DNA from: a virus
Direction: 5' to 3' (one strand)
Virus record (IMG/VR): IMGVR_UViG_3300023220_000531
Coordinates: 1 to 58,157 of that record
DNA: 58,157 nucleotides
Shown here: piece by piece, positions 7,835 to 15,526 of the stretch
How the letters are laid out: every line of letters starts with the position of its first letter
How positions within the stretch are numbered: the first letter of the stretch is position 1
The notes under the pieces: generated by a model
The model's input: only the letters and a program-made list of their open reading frames with translations
The model's database searches: none
What the model was told of the DNA's origin: nothing
Position numbers and translations under genes: made by a program

Positions 7835-7905
7835 TTTCAAACTCCATTACATCTTCGTAAAGATAAGTCCAGATTGTTGCCACGGTTTTATTATTAAGTT
7901 AAGTG

Positions 7906-8166
7906 TTAGAATTCCATCATGGTAGAAAGCCTACATTCGTTAGACTCTCTTTCTTCTTCTGCTTTAGGTAACCCAAGTTCATCGCACAGATCCATCAATG
8001 CACAGTCCCATGCATCCCTGAATGATATGCCTTCATCCAATAACTGCACTAAAATGCGGCTCTGTCTCGATGGCCCCAGAGCAGACAACATGCTTTTAGT
8101 GATACGAATTTCATCATCAGTAAGAATTCTTTTGGCCTTTATATAACTATCTTTCGTAATATTCAT
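7906..8166 (-). CDS. Hypothetical protein, helical
   Basis: An 86-residue, mostly helical protein (MNITKDSYIKAKRILTDDEI...) with a central LDEGISFRDAWDCALMDLCDELGL segment and an acidic/basic Glu-rich end. Its start overlaps the upstream stop by four bases (ATGA), typical of the leftward operon. Unknown function; no catalytic or DNA-binding motif. Confidence 0.6.
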   Translation of the reverse strand: MNITKDSYIKAKRILTDDEIRITKSMLSALGPSRQSRILVQLLDEGISFRDAWDCALMDLCDELGLPKAEEERESNECRLSTMMEF

Positions 8167-8369
8167 TTTTCAAATTCCTTCGCCTGATTGTATAAATCAA
8201 CCCAAATAGCATTATCGTCTGGGCCAGAGGCTCGAATCAGTTCATCGTTATCAGTATTGTACATAGCTACATAAATAAATTTTGTTTCTTGGGGTGTGCC
8301 ATGTTGTATTGAAACGATATCCCACTTATCAAGCGGAGGCTGTTGCCATGGCAGTTTTCCGATAATCAT
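8163..8369 (-). CDS. Hypothetical protein
   Basis: A 68-residue protein. I choose the ATG at 8369 because it forms an ATGA overlap with the preceding gene; the open frame extends 21 bases further upstream. It has short beta-strand patterns (KWDIVSIQHG, KFIYVAMYNTDNDE) and is coupled on both sides. No recognisable family. Confidence 0.55.
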   Translation of the reverse strand: MIIGKLPWQQPPLDKWDIVSIQHGTPQETKFIYVAMYNTDNDELIRASGPDDNAIWVDLYNQAKEFEK

Positions 8370-8938
8370 TGGTCTTCCCATGGCCAGCAATATCCGTCAG
8401 CCAATCCAATTACCTCAAAAGCGATAATATCGTCAGAATTCGATGAATGATTCCACCCTACTATACTATCGCCCACATTATCTATGATCCCACCCATCAC
8501 ACCCTTTCGATAAACCTTAACTTGCAATCCATTAGGTAGTGAACGTTTGCCACCCATCCAAGCGTGAATGTGATTCATTCTGGGTCTGCAACGATCAAAA
8601 GGTTTCAATCCACCAGAATTATTTGCCATTAAATACTCATCAGTTCTATTGATAGTTGCAAGTGAACCTATGCTCATAATGATGTCGCAGTGGACGTTCC
8701 AAAACTCGCAGTCGATACCTGATTTAGTGAGAACAGATAGATCAACCGGTATTAGTTTTGGTTTGATGCGCCATTGATCAGGATTGCAGTTAAACCAATC
8801 TGGATATTTAGGTCCGCATTGGCCACCCCACATATCAAGCCATTTATCACGAACAAGAATTTGAGCTTCACCACCTTCGGCAACTTGCGCATAAAACTCA
8901 GACAACCATTTTGCTTTTTCTTTAGTATTCATATTCAC
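8366..8938 (-). CDS. Hypothetical protein with a phage 'W.I.P' N-terminal module
   Basis: A 190-residue protein. Residues 1-60 follow a common phage pattern (GGEAQILVRDKWLDM... NPDQWRIKPK) that occurs at the ends of otherwise unrelated early proteins. The rest is rich in Gly, Asp, Asn and Trp, with no catalytic motif I recognise. ATGA coupling to both neighbours. Function unknown. Confidence 0.6.
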   Translation of the reverse strand: MNMNTKEKAKWLSEFYAQVAEGGEAQILVRDKWLDMWGGQCGPKYPDWFNCNPDQWRIKPKLIPVDLSVLTKSGIDCEFWNVHCDIIMSIGSLATINRTDEYLMANNSGGLKPFDRCRPRMNHIHAWMGGKRSLPNGLQVKVYRKGVMGGIIDNVGDSIVGWNHSSNSDDIIAFEVIGLADGYCWPWEDQ

Positions 8939-9363
8939 TCCAAAGTTATAGTTAGTTCATCTGACCATTCAGATTCAAGGCCATCTTTATCGATTGTTCT
9001 AATCCGCAAAACCTTCAAACCGCCTGTAAGCCCGTTTAAGCGATGTTCTGTCAATTCTGGTGCAATGGCGTAGATAGTGCCGTTTATATCGAGCTCATAG
9101 CCAGCGATTTGATCAGGTGTGAGGATATCGCCGTTTTCTCTGCTTGTCGGGTGACTCCAGGAAACATTGATAGAAAAGTTGTTACAAGCCTTTTTGGTAA
9201 CCGTGACTCTTAAACCAGCGCCTTGAATGGTACCATCGTCAAAAACCTTGAACCGATCGACAACAGGCCGAACGATACTTACCCGAATGTTGCAGGGCAG
9301 TTGAGCGTTAAGAGCCTCTTGAATCGCTTTATATTCATTGGCTGTGTCGTAGATTACGTCCAT
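8935..9363 (-). CDS. Hypothetical protein with fibronectin-III-like end
   Basis: A 142-residue protein; the second half looks like a fibronectin type III module (INVSWSHPTS, IAGYELDINGTIY, LRIRTIDKDGLESEWSDELTITL, about residues 60-142). Such domains normally belong to virion or secreted proteins, so its place in an early/middle operon is unusual. No signal peptide. It overlaps the DUF1643 gene by ten bases. Confidence 0.55.
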   Translation of the reverse strand: MDVIYDTANEYKAIQEALNAQLPCNIRVSIVRPVVDRFKVFDDGTIQGAGLRVTVTKKACNNFSINVSWSHPTSRENGDILTPDQIAGYELDINGTIYAIAPELTEHRLNGLTGGLKVLRIRTIDKDGLESEWSDELTITLE

Positions 9364-9860
9364 GGCACTAACTCGGTATCTGCTTTTACGTATAAAGGAT
9401 GCTTCGGATTTCCATTTTTAGTGGTACCCAGGCAATAGAATTGCTCTACATTACTTTCTTCGACTAAAAGCTCAGGCCAATTCTTATCCCAATCGGCGCC
9501 GTTACCCCACCCTATAACAACTTTGTCTGAAATTTTCGTGCATACATCGACGTGGACCAAATTTTGGATCATAGAATCTCTTCTGTCCCAATCGCCGCGA
9601 ATATCCCAATCTTCAACAATTCGTCTGCATTCCTTTGATGATGGTGTTCTAAAGGGGTATAAATTTACGGCCAAAAGAGAATCAAAACCCCATTTTTTGG
9701 AGAACCCTATTATTCTTCGTAGTGTTGGGTCGTCTTGTTCGGCGTCTGCTGTAGAGGGATTCAACATAATCCAACAAATAATCTTGGATCCGTCAGACCA
9801 TTTTCTTTTCAACCACCATCGACAATTACCGGTGATTTTTGCTTTGCGTTCCATTTCCAT
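9354..9860 (-). CDS. DUF1643 family protein
   Basis: A 168-residue protein with the family's signatures: WIMLNPSTADAEQDDPTLRR near the start, then WGFDSLLAVNLYPFRTP, a central VVIGWGNGADW, and YCLGTTKNGNPKHPLYV at the end. The catalytic role of DUF1643 is not established. Start at 9860 is chosen because AGAGGG lies upstream; an in-frame ATG at 9884 has no such signal. Overlaps the FN3-like gene by ten bases. Confidence 0.8.
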   Translation of the reverse strand: MEMERKAKITGNCRWWLKRKWSDGSKIICWIMLNPSTADAEQDDPTLRRIIGFSKKWGFDSLLAVNLYPFRTPSSKECRRIVEDWDIRGDWDRRDSMIQNLVHVDVCTKISDKVVIGWGNGADWDKNWPELLVEESNVEQFYCLGTTKNGNPKHPLYVKADTELVPWT

Positions 9861-9896
9861 ATTATTCAACCCTCTGGATATCATTTAGGATGACTA

Positions 9897-10061
9897 TCAC
9901 AACTTCGATCCTATTTGATTCAGTTTGTGATTCTGTGCATCAGACAGCTCGTAATCGTCGTCATGTTCTGCAATGCTATCAATGAACTCAACCTCCCAAT
10001 CGTTTAAGTCTTCAGGGTAATCGATAGCGTCTTTGATGATCTGCTTTTGTAATCTGTTCAT
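9897..10061 (-). CDS. Small acidic helical protein (phage WE-F-SI type)
   Basis: A 54-residue ORF. The pattern D..DLNDWEVEFIDSI...LS.AQ..KLNQIGSKL matches a very common small phage protein whose helix ends with an LS..Q...L..I..KL repeat; no function is known. ATG at 10061 overlaps the upstream stop (ATGA), supporting a real gene in the leftward operon. Confidence 0.6.
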   Translation of the reverse strand: MNRLQKQIIKDAIDYPEDLNDWEVEFIDSIAEHDDDYELSDAQNHKLNQIGSKL

Positions 10062-10312
10062 TTTATGTGGGCCTTCTTCAAAAACTCTTCATACGGCATG
10101 TAATACAACGCTCTATCCATTCGTTTCGTATAACCAAGACAGTCACCACCAACAGAAATACCGTAAGGGAATAATTTGTTTCTGGATATATGCCCGGGGA
10201 TTATTTTTCCTTGATCAAAAGCCCAATCAACAACAGTTTTTAATTGTTCGAATGATTCAGCCTTAATGACAGTGGACCCATGTTCCAATGATTTATATTT
10301 TGGTTTCATCAT
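10058..10312 (-). CDS. Hypothetical protein
   Basis: An 84-residue protein (MMKPKYKSLEHGSTVIKA...), with a Lys/Tyr/Arg-rich sequence and a C-terminal YYMPYEEFLKKAHIK. Coupled to its neighbours by ATGA on both sides. No motif recognised. Confidence 0.55.
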   Translation of the reverse strand: MMKPKYKSLEHGSTVIKAESFEQLKTVVDWAFDQGKIIPGHISRNKLFPYGISVGGDCLGYTKRMDRALYYMPYEEFLKKAHIK

Positions 10313-10998
10313 TTACTCCCCATAAAATCATCAACGTTAACATTGTGAACATCAAACTTAACCACCCAAACCCATGGATTCTCGCGCCATGAATCTTCGC
10401 CGTTTATTGATTTCCATAGTGTTGAAAATGCGCCTCTGGCATGAACTAATGCGGCGCCTTTGTTTTCTGCGTAGTGATATCGATCGGTTTCAACATCGTG
10501 AAACACGCCTTCAGACTTTGAGTCTTCTTCTGAGATATCCTGCAACCTCTCGCAAACAACGTCTGTTATTTCCAGAGTAATCCGTGAAGCCCATCGAGGC
10601 ATAAATATTGACGGTCTCCAAACGGGATCTTTCATTTGTGGAAACTGTTCTTCTGGCTTTCGTACGTCAAGCCATTTATCGGCGGCCTCCACACTGTTTT
10701 CTATGTGGATCAATACATTATCGGCCTTGAAGCGAATTCCAGAAGTAATATCGCCAACATCCGGCTTCCATGTTTCACGAACCCAGAGCAAGTCGCCAAC
10801 TTCACCATATTTACATTTAATATATTCGTCGTCATACATATCGGCGATAAACGAATAACCAGAAGGAGAACAAGCATCCTGTGAAATCAGCTCACACCTT
10901 TCAGGCTGCCGCTTCAGCTTTCGGCGAGTCATCGTTTTACTGCCATTCAGCAACGCTTGAACCATCGGTGTGCTAAATAAAATTGGTCTACTTTTCAT
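10309..10998 (-). CDS. ASCH-like phage protein
   Basis: A 229-residue protein beginning MKSRPILFSTPMVQALLNGSK with TMTRR next, a start shared by many phage proteins that carry an ASCH (EVE-like, RNA-binding) fold: L.LLNG.KT.TRR. Also GEVGDLLWVRETWKP and FMPRWASRITLEI, typical of the family, and a C-terminal NPWVWVVKF. Such proteins are proposed to bind RNA, but the function is unproven. It sits next to the RtcB and Rmf-like genes. Confidence 0.65.
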   Translation of the reverse strand: MKSRPILFSTPMVQALLNGSKTMTRRKLKRQPERCELISQDACSPSGYSFIADMYDDEYIKCKYGEVGDLLWVRETWKPDVGDITSGIRFKADNVLIHIENSVEAADKWLDVRKPEEQFPQMKDPVWRPSIFMPRWASRITLEITDVVCERLQDISEEDSKSEGVFHDVETDRYHYAENKGAALVHARGAFSTLWKSINGEDSWRENPWVWVVKFDVHNVNVDDFMGSK

Positions 10999-11168
10999 TA
11001 TTTTTTACCTGCTACAAAATCAATCTGTTTATGTTTGTTGAATTCATTTAGCCAAGCCGACTTCCATGGTTGCTTTTTGAACGGGCAATGGCTGACTGAT
11101 GTCGATAATCGAGCATGAGCCCAACAATCGGTGAAAGGATTGCGTCTGGACTTTTTATCCTTTGACAT
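10998..11168 (-). CDS. Small Rmf/CrpP-like protein
   Basis: A 56-residue protein (MSKDKKSRRNPFTDCWAHAR...) with HCPFKKQPWKSAWLNEF near the end. The pattern (basic start, aromatic/acidic centre, CPF, then W..AW) resembles the ribosome modulation factor and its phage relatives (CP.....W..G). It overlaps the 3' end of rtcB by 14 bases; ATG 11168 chosen because the longer frame would run deep into rtcB. Homology is suggestive, not certain. Confidence 0.5.
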   Translation of the reverse strand: MSKDKKSRRNPFTDCWAHARLSTSVSHCPFKKQPWKSAWLNEFNKHKQIDFVAGKK

Positions 11169-12372
11169 TGAGAACCTGCCGCAACCTATAAACAATTTCA
11201 ACAAGGTCATCTTGAGCCGCCATAACAGCGCCGATATCTTTGTAAGCTGCTGGGCTTTCATCGAGGACGTCTTTGTCTAGCCTTGCTTCAATTCCTTCCA
11301 TAGCAGCTGCATGCTGTTCGAGAGTAATCTCCCTGTTTGCTTGGGTTCGCGACATTACACGACCTGCACCATGAGAACAGCTACAGAAAGAGTCTTTGTT
11401 GCCTAACCCTCGAACGATGAACGACCCTGTACCCATTGAGCCAGGTATAATCCCTAAATCGCCTGTGCGAGCCCTAACGGCCCCTTTACGAGTGATCCAC
11501 ACGTTTGAACCGTAATGATTTTCGCGGCTGATGTAGTTGTGATGGCAGTTAACCGCTTGGTCGGTGACTGAGAACTCTGGCAAGGATTTATGCAGTACAC
11601 TTAAAATTGCCTCCATCATTGCCTTTCTATTTTCCAAAGCATAATCCTGCGCCCACCCAACTGCATTAACGTAATCGTCAAATAATTCTGTGTGCTCCAC
11701 CAGGTAAGACAGGTCTTTATCCGCGAGATACTTATCAATGTGGTATCGTTCCATTTCTTCCTTAGCTTTCTGGATGAAATAAGTACCGATTCTATTGCCG
11801 ACACCTCTTGATCCAGAATGCAGCATAATCCAAACAGCGTCATTTTCATCAAGGCATAATTCGATAAAATGATTACCGGTTCCAAGCGTTCCCATGTGAG
11901 ACCAGTTATTAAATGATTTGGCCTTTGGATGCTTTGTCAAAATATCGCAGTAACGGTAATACAGCGCATCCCATCGCTTTATATGAGGGTTATTGTCTCC
12001 CCATCTGCCGCGATCATTTTTGCCACCGTTATCAGTTCTGCCATGGGGAACGGCTTGTTCAATCTGACATCTTATTTCGTGAAGATTATCTGGCAACTGA
12101 TCGGCTCTCAACGTGGTCTGGTAGGCCATCATTCCACAACCTATATCGACACCTACAGCAGCTGGGACAATAGCTCCCTTGGTAGCTATCACTGATCCGA
12201 TAGTCGCACCCATACCCCAGTGCACATCAGGCATAGCGGCAACGTGTTTGTGAATAAATGGAAGGGATGCGACATTTTCTAGCTGTTCCTCTGCGCGCAC
12301 ATCCAGCAATACACCGTTAGTCCAATGCTTAATTGGCACGTTTTTAGTTTCTTTGTAAATATATCCGCCCAT
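11155..12372 (-). CDS. rtcB: RtcB-type 3'-phosphate RNA ligase
   Basis: A 405-residue protein of usual RtcB length. It contains the hallmark metal and active-site segments: MPDVHWGMGATIGSV near residue 47, GVDIGCGMMAY near residue 74, HSGSRGVGN in the centre, and the guanylylated-histidine loop SHGAGRVMSR near the end. RtcB seals RNA with 2',3'-cyclic phosphate ends using GTP and Mn2+. A phage copy could repair tRNA or mRNA cut by host anticodon nucleases. ATG 12372 has GGAG six bases upstream, better than the GTG just before it. Confidence 0.93.
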   Translation of the reverse strand: MGGYIYKETKNVPIKHWTNGVLLDVRAEEQLENVASLPFIHKHVAAMPDVHWGMGATIGSVIATKGAIVPAAVGVDIGCGMMAYQTTLRADQLPDNLHEIRCQIEQAVPHGRTDNGGKNDRGRWGDNNPHIKRWDALYYRYCDILTKHPKAKSFNNWSHMGTLGTGNHFIELCLDENDAVWIMLHSGSRGVGNRIGTYFIQKAKEEMERYHIDKYLADKDLSYLVEHTELFDDYVNAVGWAQDYALENRKAMMEAILSVLHKSLPEFSVTDQAVNCHHNYISRENHYGSNVWITRKGAVRARTGDLGIIPGSMGTGSFIVRGLGNKDSFCSCSHGAGRVMSRTQANREITLEQHAAAMEGIEARLDKDVLDESPAAYKDIGAVMAAQDDLVEIVYRLRQVLNVKG

Positions 12373-12390
12373 CACTGTCTCCTTTAATTT

Positions 12391-12669
12391 TTAGATTCTG
12401 CCACGACTATCGCCACGTATTATTCGCTCACAATGAGTTACCGATATTTCAAACATGTCCGCTATATATCTGCGCGTCATTTGATTCTTCAGCTGGATTT
12501 TGCGGTCTTTGAGTTTTTCAATATCGATATCAATTTCATTTATCTCTTCTTGGCACGAATCGTGATAATCAAGCATCAATGTGACATCGTCATTGGTAAG
12601 TTTAGCGCTGCCATTTCGTTCACCAACGGCGTAATCTCTGTCTAGTTTTTTTGTGTAGGCGGTTCTCAC
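12391..12669 (-). CDS. Hypothetical helical protein, HTH-like C-terminus
   Basis: A 92-residue protein: Tyr/Lys/Asp-rich start, a long charged helix with heptad-like leucine/isoleucine spacing (ECINEIDIDIEKLKDRKIQLK), then ADMFEISVTHCERIIRG, which resembles a helix-turn-helix recognition pair. Probably a small DNA-binding or dimeric regulator. Overlaps the next gene by ATGA. Confidence 0.5.
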   Translation of the reverse strand: MRTAYTKKLDRDYAVGERNGSAKLTNDDVTLMLDYHDSCQEEINEIDIDIEKLKDRKIQLKNQMTRRYIADMFEISVTHCERIIRGDSRGRI

Positions 12670-12884
12670 TTGATGCTATCCGGACTATCTATCAATTCGC
12701 AGAGTGTAGCTTTTGCCTGCAAAAAACAGTAACTGGATAAATAAGACGTTTTCGAACAAACCTCGACCTCCTCTTTAACCAATGCCAGCTGATCGGAAGT
12801 GCATACATAATCGACCAGTGTTGTTTCTTTTCGCATGCAACCGCCGACAAAGAACGCAATCAAAATAATTATCGTGACTCTCAT
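12666..12884 (-). CDS. Small putative lipoprotein
   Basis: A 72-residue protein with N-terminal signal and lipobox (MRVTIIILIAFFVGGC, Cys16), then a Cys-containing mature part (VCTSDQ, EVCSKTSYLSSYCF, LC). Likely an outer-membrane or periplasmic lipoprotein. Overlaps the following gene by ATGA. No specific family recognised. Confidence 0.6.
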   Translation of the reverse strand: MRVTIIILIAFFVGGCMRKETTLVDYVCTSDQLALVKEEVEVCSKTSYLSSYCFLQAKATLCELIDSPDSIK

Positions 12885-12964
12885 GATTTCACCTTCACTG
12901 AAAAGTTAAATTTAATTATGGCACCGAACAGGCGGTGCAATTGTTAACGTTTCATTACAATAAT

Positions 12965-13171
12965 TTAACATTCACCAATTGGACCCGCAGCACCATAACC
13001 TCTGGTACCATGGGTTATGATAAATTTGTGCCCTTCAATGCATTCGATGAAATAGTTAATACCAAGCTCTGATTTCTTCCAGTTTCGTTCGGTAGTCTGT
13101 TTTCGCCTATCCTCATCCGCTTTACATCCGATAAGCGCAAATAACAACACAATAAATATTACCTTTTTCAT
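12965..13171 (-). CDS. Small putative lipoprotein
   Basis: A 68-residue protein with a signal peptide and lipobox (VIFIVLLFALIGC, Cys16), then a charged stretch and the ending HGTRGYGAAGPIGEC. Lies just downstream of the second HNH gene, in the same direction. No family recognised. The 80 bases between it and the next lipoprotein (12885-12964) hold nothing obvious. Confidence 0.6.
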   Translation of the reverse strand: MKKVIFIVLLFALIGCKADEDRRKQTTERNWKKSELGINYFIECIEGHKFIITHGTRGYGAAGPIGEC

Positions 13172-13205
13172 AATTTCACCTTTTAATTCAGTCAGTTGTC
13201 TTTGA

Positions 13206-13703
13206 TTAACCGTTTAACCCAGGCCCGTTTTCAGCGTGCCAAGCAATATGACAGGTGCGGCACAGCCAGCGCACCACTAACGGTAGAGCGTAATCGTCAT
13301 GGTGAGCCTGTATCTTTCCTGTGCTAGGGCATTCCTCACATGTGGTAGGTTTTTCCATTCTGCCATCACGTATTGCGTTATTGATTGAGTTTTGGGCTTT
13401 TATCTTGATTGGGTTGGCTGATTGATATTTGGCGTCATATCTGCACTGAACAAGCTTCCCCGCCGCTGTCTTGCGATATTTGGCATGAGAGCGCTTTCCA
13501 GCATCAGTCTTGGCATATTTGGTACTAGCCTTGGCTTGAGTAGCTTTGCCTGCCTCTGTCTTCGCATATCTGGATTGAGAAGCGCGACTGCATCCTTTGC
13601 AAGCAGATTGCAGTCCATCTTTTCTGCCGGAGTGCTTATTGAACTCAGAAAGTGGCTTATATGTACACTGGGAACATTTTTTAGTAACATTCGTTTCAGG
13701 CAT
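13206..13703 (-). CDS. HNH-type nuclease, cassette 2
   Basis: A 165-residue paralogue of the 6796-7311 protein: Cys4 start (CSQCTYKPLSEF, ACKGC), a repetitive Lys/Ala/Thr/Tyr middle built of near-identical short units (YAKTEAGK, YAKTDAGK, YRKTAAGK), then CEECPSTG, QAHHDDYALP and WLCRTCHIAWHAENGPGLNG. The two share the C-terminal metal site and the last residues almost exactly while the middles differ in repeat number. AGAGGT precedes the ATG. Confidence 0.8.
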   Translation of the reverse strand: MPETNVTKKCSQCTYKPLSEFNKHSGRKDGLQSACKGCSRASQSRYAKTEAGKATQAKASTKYAKTDAGKRSHAKYRKTAAGKLVQCRYDAKYQSANPIKIKAQNSINNAIRDGRMEKPTTCEECPSTGKIQAHHDDYALPLVVRWLCRTCHIAWHAENGPGLNG

Positions 13704-13774
13704 TTTAACCTCTGCTTTAGGTTGAAATTGTTAGGGCGGGTCCAGCACTAACTGGATCTGTCCGAATTATAACA
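13704..13774 (-). promoter_or_regulatory. Promoter and hairpin leader of HNH cassette 2
   Basis: Read leftward: extended -10 box TGTTATAAT (complement of 13766-13774), then hairpin TCCAG-ttagtg-CTGGA, then a leader with ATTTCAACCTA, AGCAGAGGT and AAAATG. The same order and spacing occurs before HNH cassette 1, so promoter, hairpin and leader were probably duplicated with the gene. Confidence 0.55.
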
Positions 13775-13858
13775 TAATCCAGCTTACTGTTGATTCTTCC
13801 TCTGAACATTTAATGCAAATCTGTTTTACTTATAACTACAGGCTCTATATCAGATAAA

Positions 13859-14242
13859 CTAATAGTCCGACAAAAGACGATTAATTTTGTCTTCAGCTTT
13901 TATGTCATCTTCATTCTTTCGTGCTTCCAGGTCTAAACGTGAAGCGGCCAAGTCAGCCATCCGACCATCAACAGCATCCATAAAATCCACTTCCCATTGA
14001 CCGTGATGCAGCCACCCATAAGTTTCGGTCCATCCCAGTTGTCCACCTGTGACGCCATAAACCTCTACCATATTTATATTGGTTGGCGGGTTTTGAGTAT
14101 ATTGCACCAGAGCATCTTCGCCTTTTGGCAAAAGATATATTTGGAATGTGGCTCCACGCGCATGCCATCCAGGAAGTAAGTAAAGTCGGCCTATCTGTTT
14201 CGGTGATGAAAATAATTTATAAAATTTGTCTGCGCCTATCAT
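13859..14242 (-). CDS. Hypothetical protein
   Basis: A 127-residue protein starting at the ATG at 14242, one base after the stop of the Ref-like gene. The N-terminal two thirds has Trp, Gly and Tyr-rich beta-like segments (LYLLPGWHARGATFQIYLLP; GQLGWTETYGWLHH), the last third is a charged helix. No family recognised. Downstream of it, 13775-13858 contains no gene. Confidence 0.55.
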   Translation of the reverse strand: MIGADKFYKLFSSPKQIGRLYLLPGWHARGATFQIYLLPKGEDALVQYTQNPPTNINMVEVYGVTGGQLGWTETYGWLHHGQWEVDFMDAVDGRMADLAASRLDLEARKNEDDIKAEDKINRLLSDY

Positions 14243-14243
14243 A

Positions 14244-14546
14244 CTATTCTCCAATAAGGTCATTAGTTATTTGTAAAAGTTCGTACTCGGTACCGTATGC
14301 CTTTTGAAACACTTTCTTTCCATCACCATGGCGTGATATCCATCTAGGCGGCTTATCGTTATCTTTTTGCTGGTGGTGCTTGGCACACAGAGGGATAGTT
14401 AATTGATGGCAGCCAGGCTTTACCTGGCCAGAAATATGATGAATCGCTGGCGGCGTATGCATTGCCAATCTGGTAACACAAATCACGCAACCTAAGTCCC
14501 GCAATTTAACGCCTCGTGCTTTGTCGGCTTTGGTTAGGGCTCTCAT
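14244..14546 (-). CDS. Ref-like / HNH recombination-associated nuclease
   Basis: A 100-residue protein: GCVICV at about residues 19-24, then IHHISGQ, IPLCAKHHQQKDN, and HGDGKKVFQKAYGTEYELL. This is the zinc/HNH pattern of the Ref family (RecA-dependent nuclease of phage P1), here in a short version. It would cut DNA with host RecA. ATG 14546 overlaps the previous stop (ATGA) and is chosen over an upstream in-frame start. Confidence 0.7.
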   Translation of the reverse strand: MRALTKADKARGVKLRDLGCVICVTRLAMHTPPAIHHISGQVKPGCHQLTIPLCAKHHQQKDNDKPPRWISRHGDGKKVFQKAYGTEYELLQITNDLIGE

Positions 14547-14731
14547 GAACGTGCCCCGTAATATCCAGACACATAAGCAAATATTGCCCATTCAGGCCAA
14601 TCATTACGTTTTACTAATGCATGAATCTTACCGTATCGAACTATCGCCTCTTCAAACGAAATAGAACCATATCGGTGTTTGTCTCGCTGACCCTTTGAAT
14701 AAAAATAACCTTTTCCGCTTCTTGTATTCAT
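14543..14731 (-). CDS. Small hypothetical protein
   Basis: A 62-residue, Tyr/Arg/Trp-rich protein (MNTRSGKGYFYSKGQRDKHRYGSISFEEAI). The ATG at 14731 has AGGT upstream and is preferred over a GTG at 14737. The basic N-terminus may contact nucleic acid (inference). It is coupled to the Ref-like gene by ATGA. Confidence 0.5.
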   Translation of the reverse strand: MNTRSGKGYFYSKGQRDKHRYGSISFEEAIVRYGKIHALVKRNDWPEWAIFAYVSGYYGARS

Positions 14732-14738
14732 AATCACC

Positions 14739-15263
14739 TCAATATCTTCGCCGTTCTTGCCCGTGGTTTTTGTGGTAGCCTAGCTTTAACTCCATTGACT
14801 TTCTTGCACAACATGCTTCGAAAAAATCTTTAAATAAGCCTATATGAATTTTCTGGCCATCGTTGCCTATCTCGGCCTGCCATTTCGAGACTTTGGAAAC
14901 TAAGTGAACACCTGTTACGCCTGATCTGTTGGCAGTCGCTATTACCCTGTTTTTCATATTTTCACTGTGACCAGCTTTCAGCAGATTGCATATTCTGTTA
15001 TCAGACCTTATGCCATTTGAATGGTCAATCTGATCTGGCCACTGTCGAGTGACGTAAAAGAATGCAAGCCTGTGTGCACGATAAGGTTCACTGTCAACAA
15101 TAATTGTTATGTATCCTCTATCATTTACCGAGCCTGCAATAGATCCTTTAGCTGCACTTCCTCTTGATGTTTTCCACACAAAAATACCAAACTGAGGGCT
15201 ATAAAAAAGGAGTTCTTTTAATCGTTCTTGAGTTATATTTTTATCAGTCATGTGAGTTCTCAC
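14739..15263 (-). CDS. HNH endonuclease with AP2 domain
   Basis: A 174-residue protein if started at the GTG at 15263 (GTGA overlap with the upstream gene; an ATG four codons later at 15251 is possible). N-terminal half: YSPQFGIFVWK, SVNDRGYITIIVDSEPYRAHRLAFFY and DQIDHSNGIRSDNRICNL, the HNH nuclease core; second half: SGVTGVHL, KWQAEIGNDGQKIHIGLFKD, an AP2 DNA-binding domain. Typical of phage homing endonucleases. Confidence 0.85.
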   Translation of the reverse strand: MRTHMTDKNITQERLKELLFYSPQFGIFVWKTSRGSAAKGSIAGSVNDRGYITIIVDSEPYRAHRLAFFYVTRQWPDQIDHSNGIRSDNRICNLLKAGHSENMKNRVIATANRSGVTGVHLVSKVSKWQAEIGNDGQKIHIGLFKDFFEACCARKSMELKLGYHKNHGQERRRY

Positions 15264-15427
15264 TGATTCGATTCAATATGTGCAACGCAGCCTAGTAGGA
15301 CTATGTTGAATAATTCAGACTTATCCTTGTGCCAGTTCGCCAGTGTCTGAGGGCTTTGGCCTGTGAGCTCTGAGACTTGTTTTAATCCCTTTAGCCCTAA
15401 TAATTTCGCTTGCTGTGATGGAGTCAT
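15260..15427 (-). CDS. Small helix-turn-helix regulator
   Basis: A 55-residue protein: MTPSQQAKLLGLKGLKQVS, ELTGQSPQTLANWHKDKSELF, then IVLLGCVAH. The QVSELTGQSPQTLANWHK helix-turn-helix is typical of small phage Cro/CopG-like regulators (SPQTL..W...K). ATG at 15427 chosen because GGAAA lies nine bases upstream; an in-frame ATG at 15466 without SD also exists. GTGA coupling to the HNH-AP2 gene. Confidence 0.7.
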   Translation of the reverse strand: MTPSQQAKLLGLKGLKQVSELTGQSPQTLANWHKDKSELFNIVLLGCVAHIESNQ

Positions 15428-15526
15428 ATACTTTTTTCCATTTCCGATAAATTGTCTTTCTCTCATGACCGTTTGGGAGATTATGGAACTGACTAAACAG
15501 CTCCTTTTCTCTCAACTCAAGGCCGA

